A stretch of DNA of 64,000 bases from Methanocalculus chunghsingensis (GTDB lineage Archaea; Halobacteriota; Methanomicrobia; Methanomicrobiales; Methanocorpusculaceae): the NCBI RefSeq assembly GCF_018132105.1, contig NZ_JWHL01000001.1:62001-126000 (forward strand), read 5' to 3'. Position 1 is the stretch's first letter. Every line of letters starts with the position of its first letter. Both the position numbers and the translations under genes were made by a program. Under the pieces are notes generated by a model, which saw nothing but the letters and a program-made list of their open reading frames with translations, ran no database searches and was not told where the DNA came from. Positions 63,247-64,000 of this stretch are shown here, piece after piece.

Positions 63247-63641
63247 GATCTTACATAACGGCGGAGGATAACACCACAGTTGATGATCTCCCCCCCATCT
63301 GCATAGATCTCGCATCCAAGGTGGTAGACGAGAAGATCGGCTCCAACCACTGTAGCAACCCTGATGAGATCGGGCATCATCTCGATTCCCGGCCTTATTG
63401 CATAGATACAGTCGGCTTCCTGATAGAGATGAAAATTTGGTTTCTCAACATCATCGATGGCCACATCTATTTCATCCGGACCAGAGATCGGTTTAATATC
63501 AATACAGAGGACTGATCTCCCCATCTCTTTGAGAATTATAGCGGCGGTAAAATTCTCTCCCGATCCGACTTCTACGGTTTTATTGTATTTTTTTCCAATA
63601 TAGCGGCCGATACATTGTTCAATATGTTTATACCCACTCAT
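63222..63641 (-). CDS. UPF0146 family protein
   Basis: About 139 residues resembling a small Rossmann fold: TVEVGSGENFTAAIILKE, VLCIDIKPI, DDVEKPNFHLYQEADCIYAIRPG. An uncharacterised archaeal family, possibly derived from methyltransferases. Start ATG at 63641, two codons after an alternative. Confidence 0.85.
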   Translation of the reverse strand: MSGYKHIEQCIGRYIGKKYNKTVEVGSGENFTAAIILKEMGRSVLCIDIKPISGPDEIDVAIDDVEKPNFHLYQEADCIYAIRPGIEMMPDLIRVATVVGADLLVYHLGCEIYADGGEIINCGVILRRYVRSQKEKRVD

Positions 63642-63656
63642 TTCCAATCTACAGGT

Positions 63657-64000
63657 ATGGGGATCCTGATCTATTGGGATTATCGGTCACCGGATGGTAT
63701 CCAGACTCCGGTGCACCGAATAATCTCAGGCCTGATCGGCTGTCCTGTTGACCTTATTCCTGGAGATCTCTTTCCTCTTGATGGGTATCATCGGATTCGG
63801 CGGCAATATGATGCCGGTCGGGTTCTCAACAGGATTGGTCTCTTCAAACGTATGCATACAATTGACAATCCGTTTCTTCTGGTGATACCTGATGATCTCT
63901 ACAGCGAATCTTCAGATTTTGTCTTCGGCCTTGCACGCGCATCAATAGGCGCTGCTGTTGTATCGACAGCACGACTTGAGAATGAATATTACGGTCTTGA
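63657..64000 (+). CDS. Archaemetzincin-like peptidase (3' end outside window)
   Basis: An open frame of 114 codons from ATG 63657 runs off the window. The translation CPVDLIPGDLFPLDGYHRIRRQYD, NPFLLVIPDDLYSESSDFVFGLA and AAVVSTARLENEYYGL matches the N-terminal part of archaemetzincin metalloproteases (COG1913). The zinc motif HExxHxxGxxHC would lie further downstream and cannot be checked here. It is divergent from UPF0146 with a 15-bp gap. Confidence 0.8.
   Translation, partial: MGILIYWDYRSPDGIQTPVHRIISGLIGCPVDLIPGDLFPLDGYHRIRRQYDAGRVLNRIGLFKRMHTIDNPFLLVIPDDLYSESSDFVFGLARASIGAAVVSTARLENEYYGL

Overview
The window is a near-complete gene map of a methanogenic archaeon, most likely a member of the Methanomicrobiales. 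The evidence is formylmethanofuran:H4MPT formyltransferase (ftr), two methanogenesis marker proteins (Mmp2 and MtxX/Mmp4), archaeal GatDE, an HMf-type histone, L10e, an archaeal NusA, the RFC large subunit, diphthamide genes, archaeal-type SAM synthetase, and an incomplete reductive TCA branch (fumarase, 2-oxoglutarate synthase KorDABC, SucCD). The order-level placement is my inference from this gene set. Genes are tightly packed with many ATGA/TTGA start-stop overlaps. There is no CRISPR array, insertion sequence or rRNA; one tRNA (Thr, UGU) is present.

Layout. 1-7.3 kb: a PolX-type polymerase (cut by the window edge), then a divergent pair of P-loop-less RecA/KaiC-like proteins, the second fused to a COG2229-like small GTPase; dphB, a doubled DUF357 protein, a flippase-like membrane protein, a DUF151 protein, and nusA-hisE. 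7.4-16.5 kb: exported SIMPL protein, LysE-type transporter, a triple-repeat DUF333 lipoprotein, radical SAM enzyme, nitroreductase, a secreted unknown, formyl-THF cyclo-ligase, ftr, a MOT1-type molybdate transporter and two small proteins. 16.7-34.6 kb: a molybdenum/tungsten island (below). 34.9-45.7 kb: receiver-histidine kinase protein, tRNA-Thr, DUF2070 membrane protein, dph6, sugar/nucleoside kinase, DUF555, nitroreductase, small proteins, gatE-gatD-argH. 45.9-48.7 kb: an ABC importer of the nitrate/sulfonate/taurine class whose binding protein appears circularly permuted. 48.7-59.6 kb: rpl10e, fumarase, korDABC, sucCD, diadenylate cyclase, metK, hisG-hisA-hisB. 59.6-64 kb: histone, Mmp4, Mmp2, rfcL, UPF0146 and a partial archaemetzincin.

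The most striking block is two divergent operons facing each other across a 236-bp AT-rich region that holds a perfect 10-bp-arm palindrome. To the left runs a nine-gene operon (30658 to 17439, minus strand). It begins with a 1327-residue exported protein built from repeated sulfite-oxidase/molybdopterin-fold domains, continues through a PGF-pre-PGF surface protein, a PEGA-repeat protein, a purple-acid-type phosphoesterase, and two further exported proteins of the same fold, and ends in a WtpABC-type tungstate/molybdate importer. To the right runs a homologue of the molybdenum storage protein followed by TupABC tungstate importer genes. A MOT1 transporter lies nearby. I infer a dedicated Mo/W capture, import and storage system with an unusual cell-surface component. 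The metal link follows from gene families and context and is not proven by the sequence.
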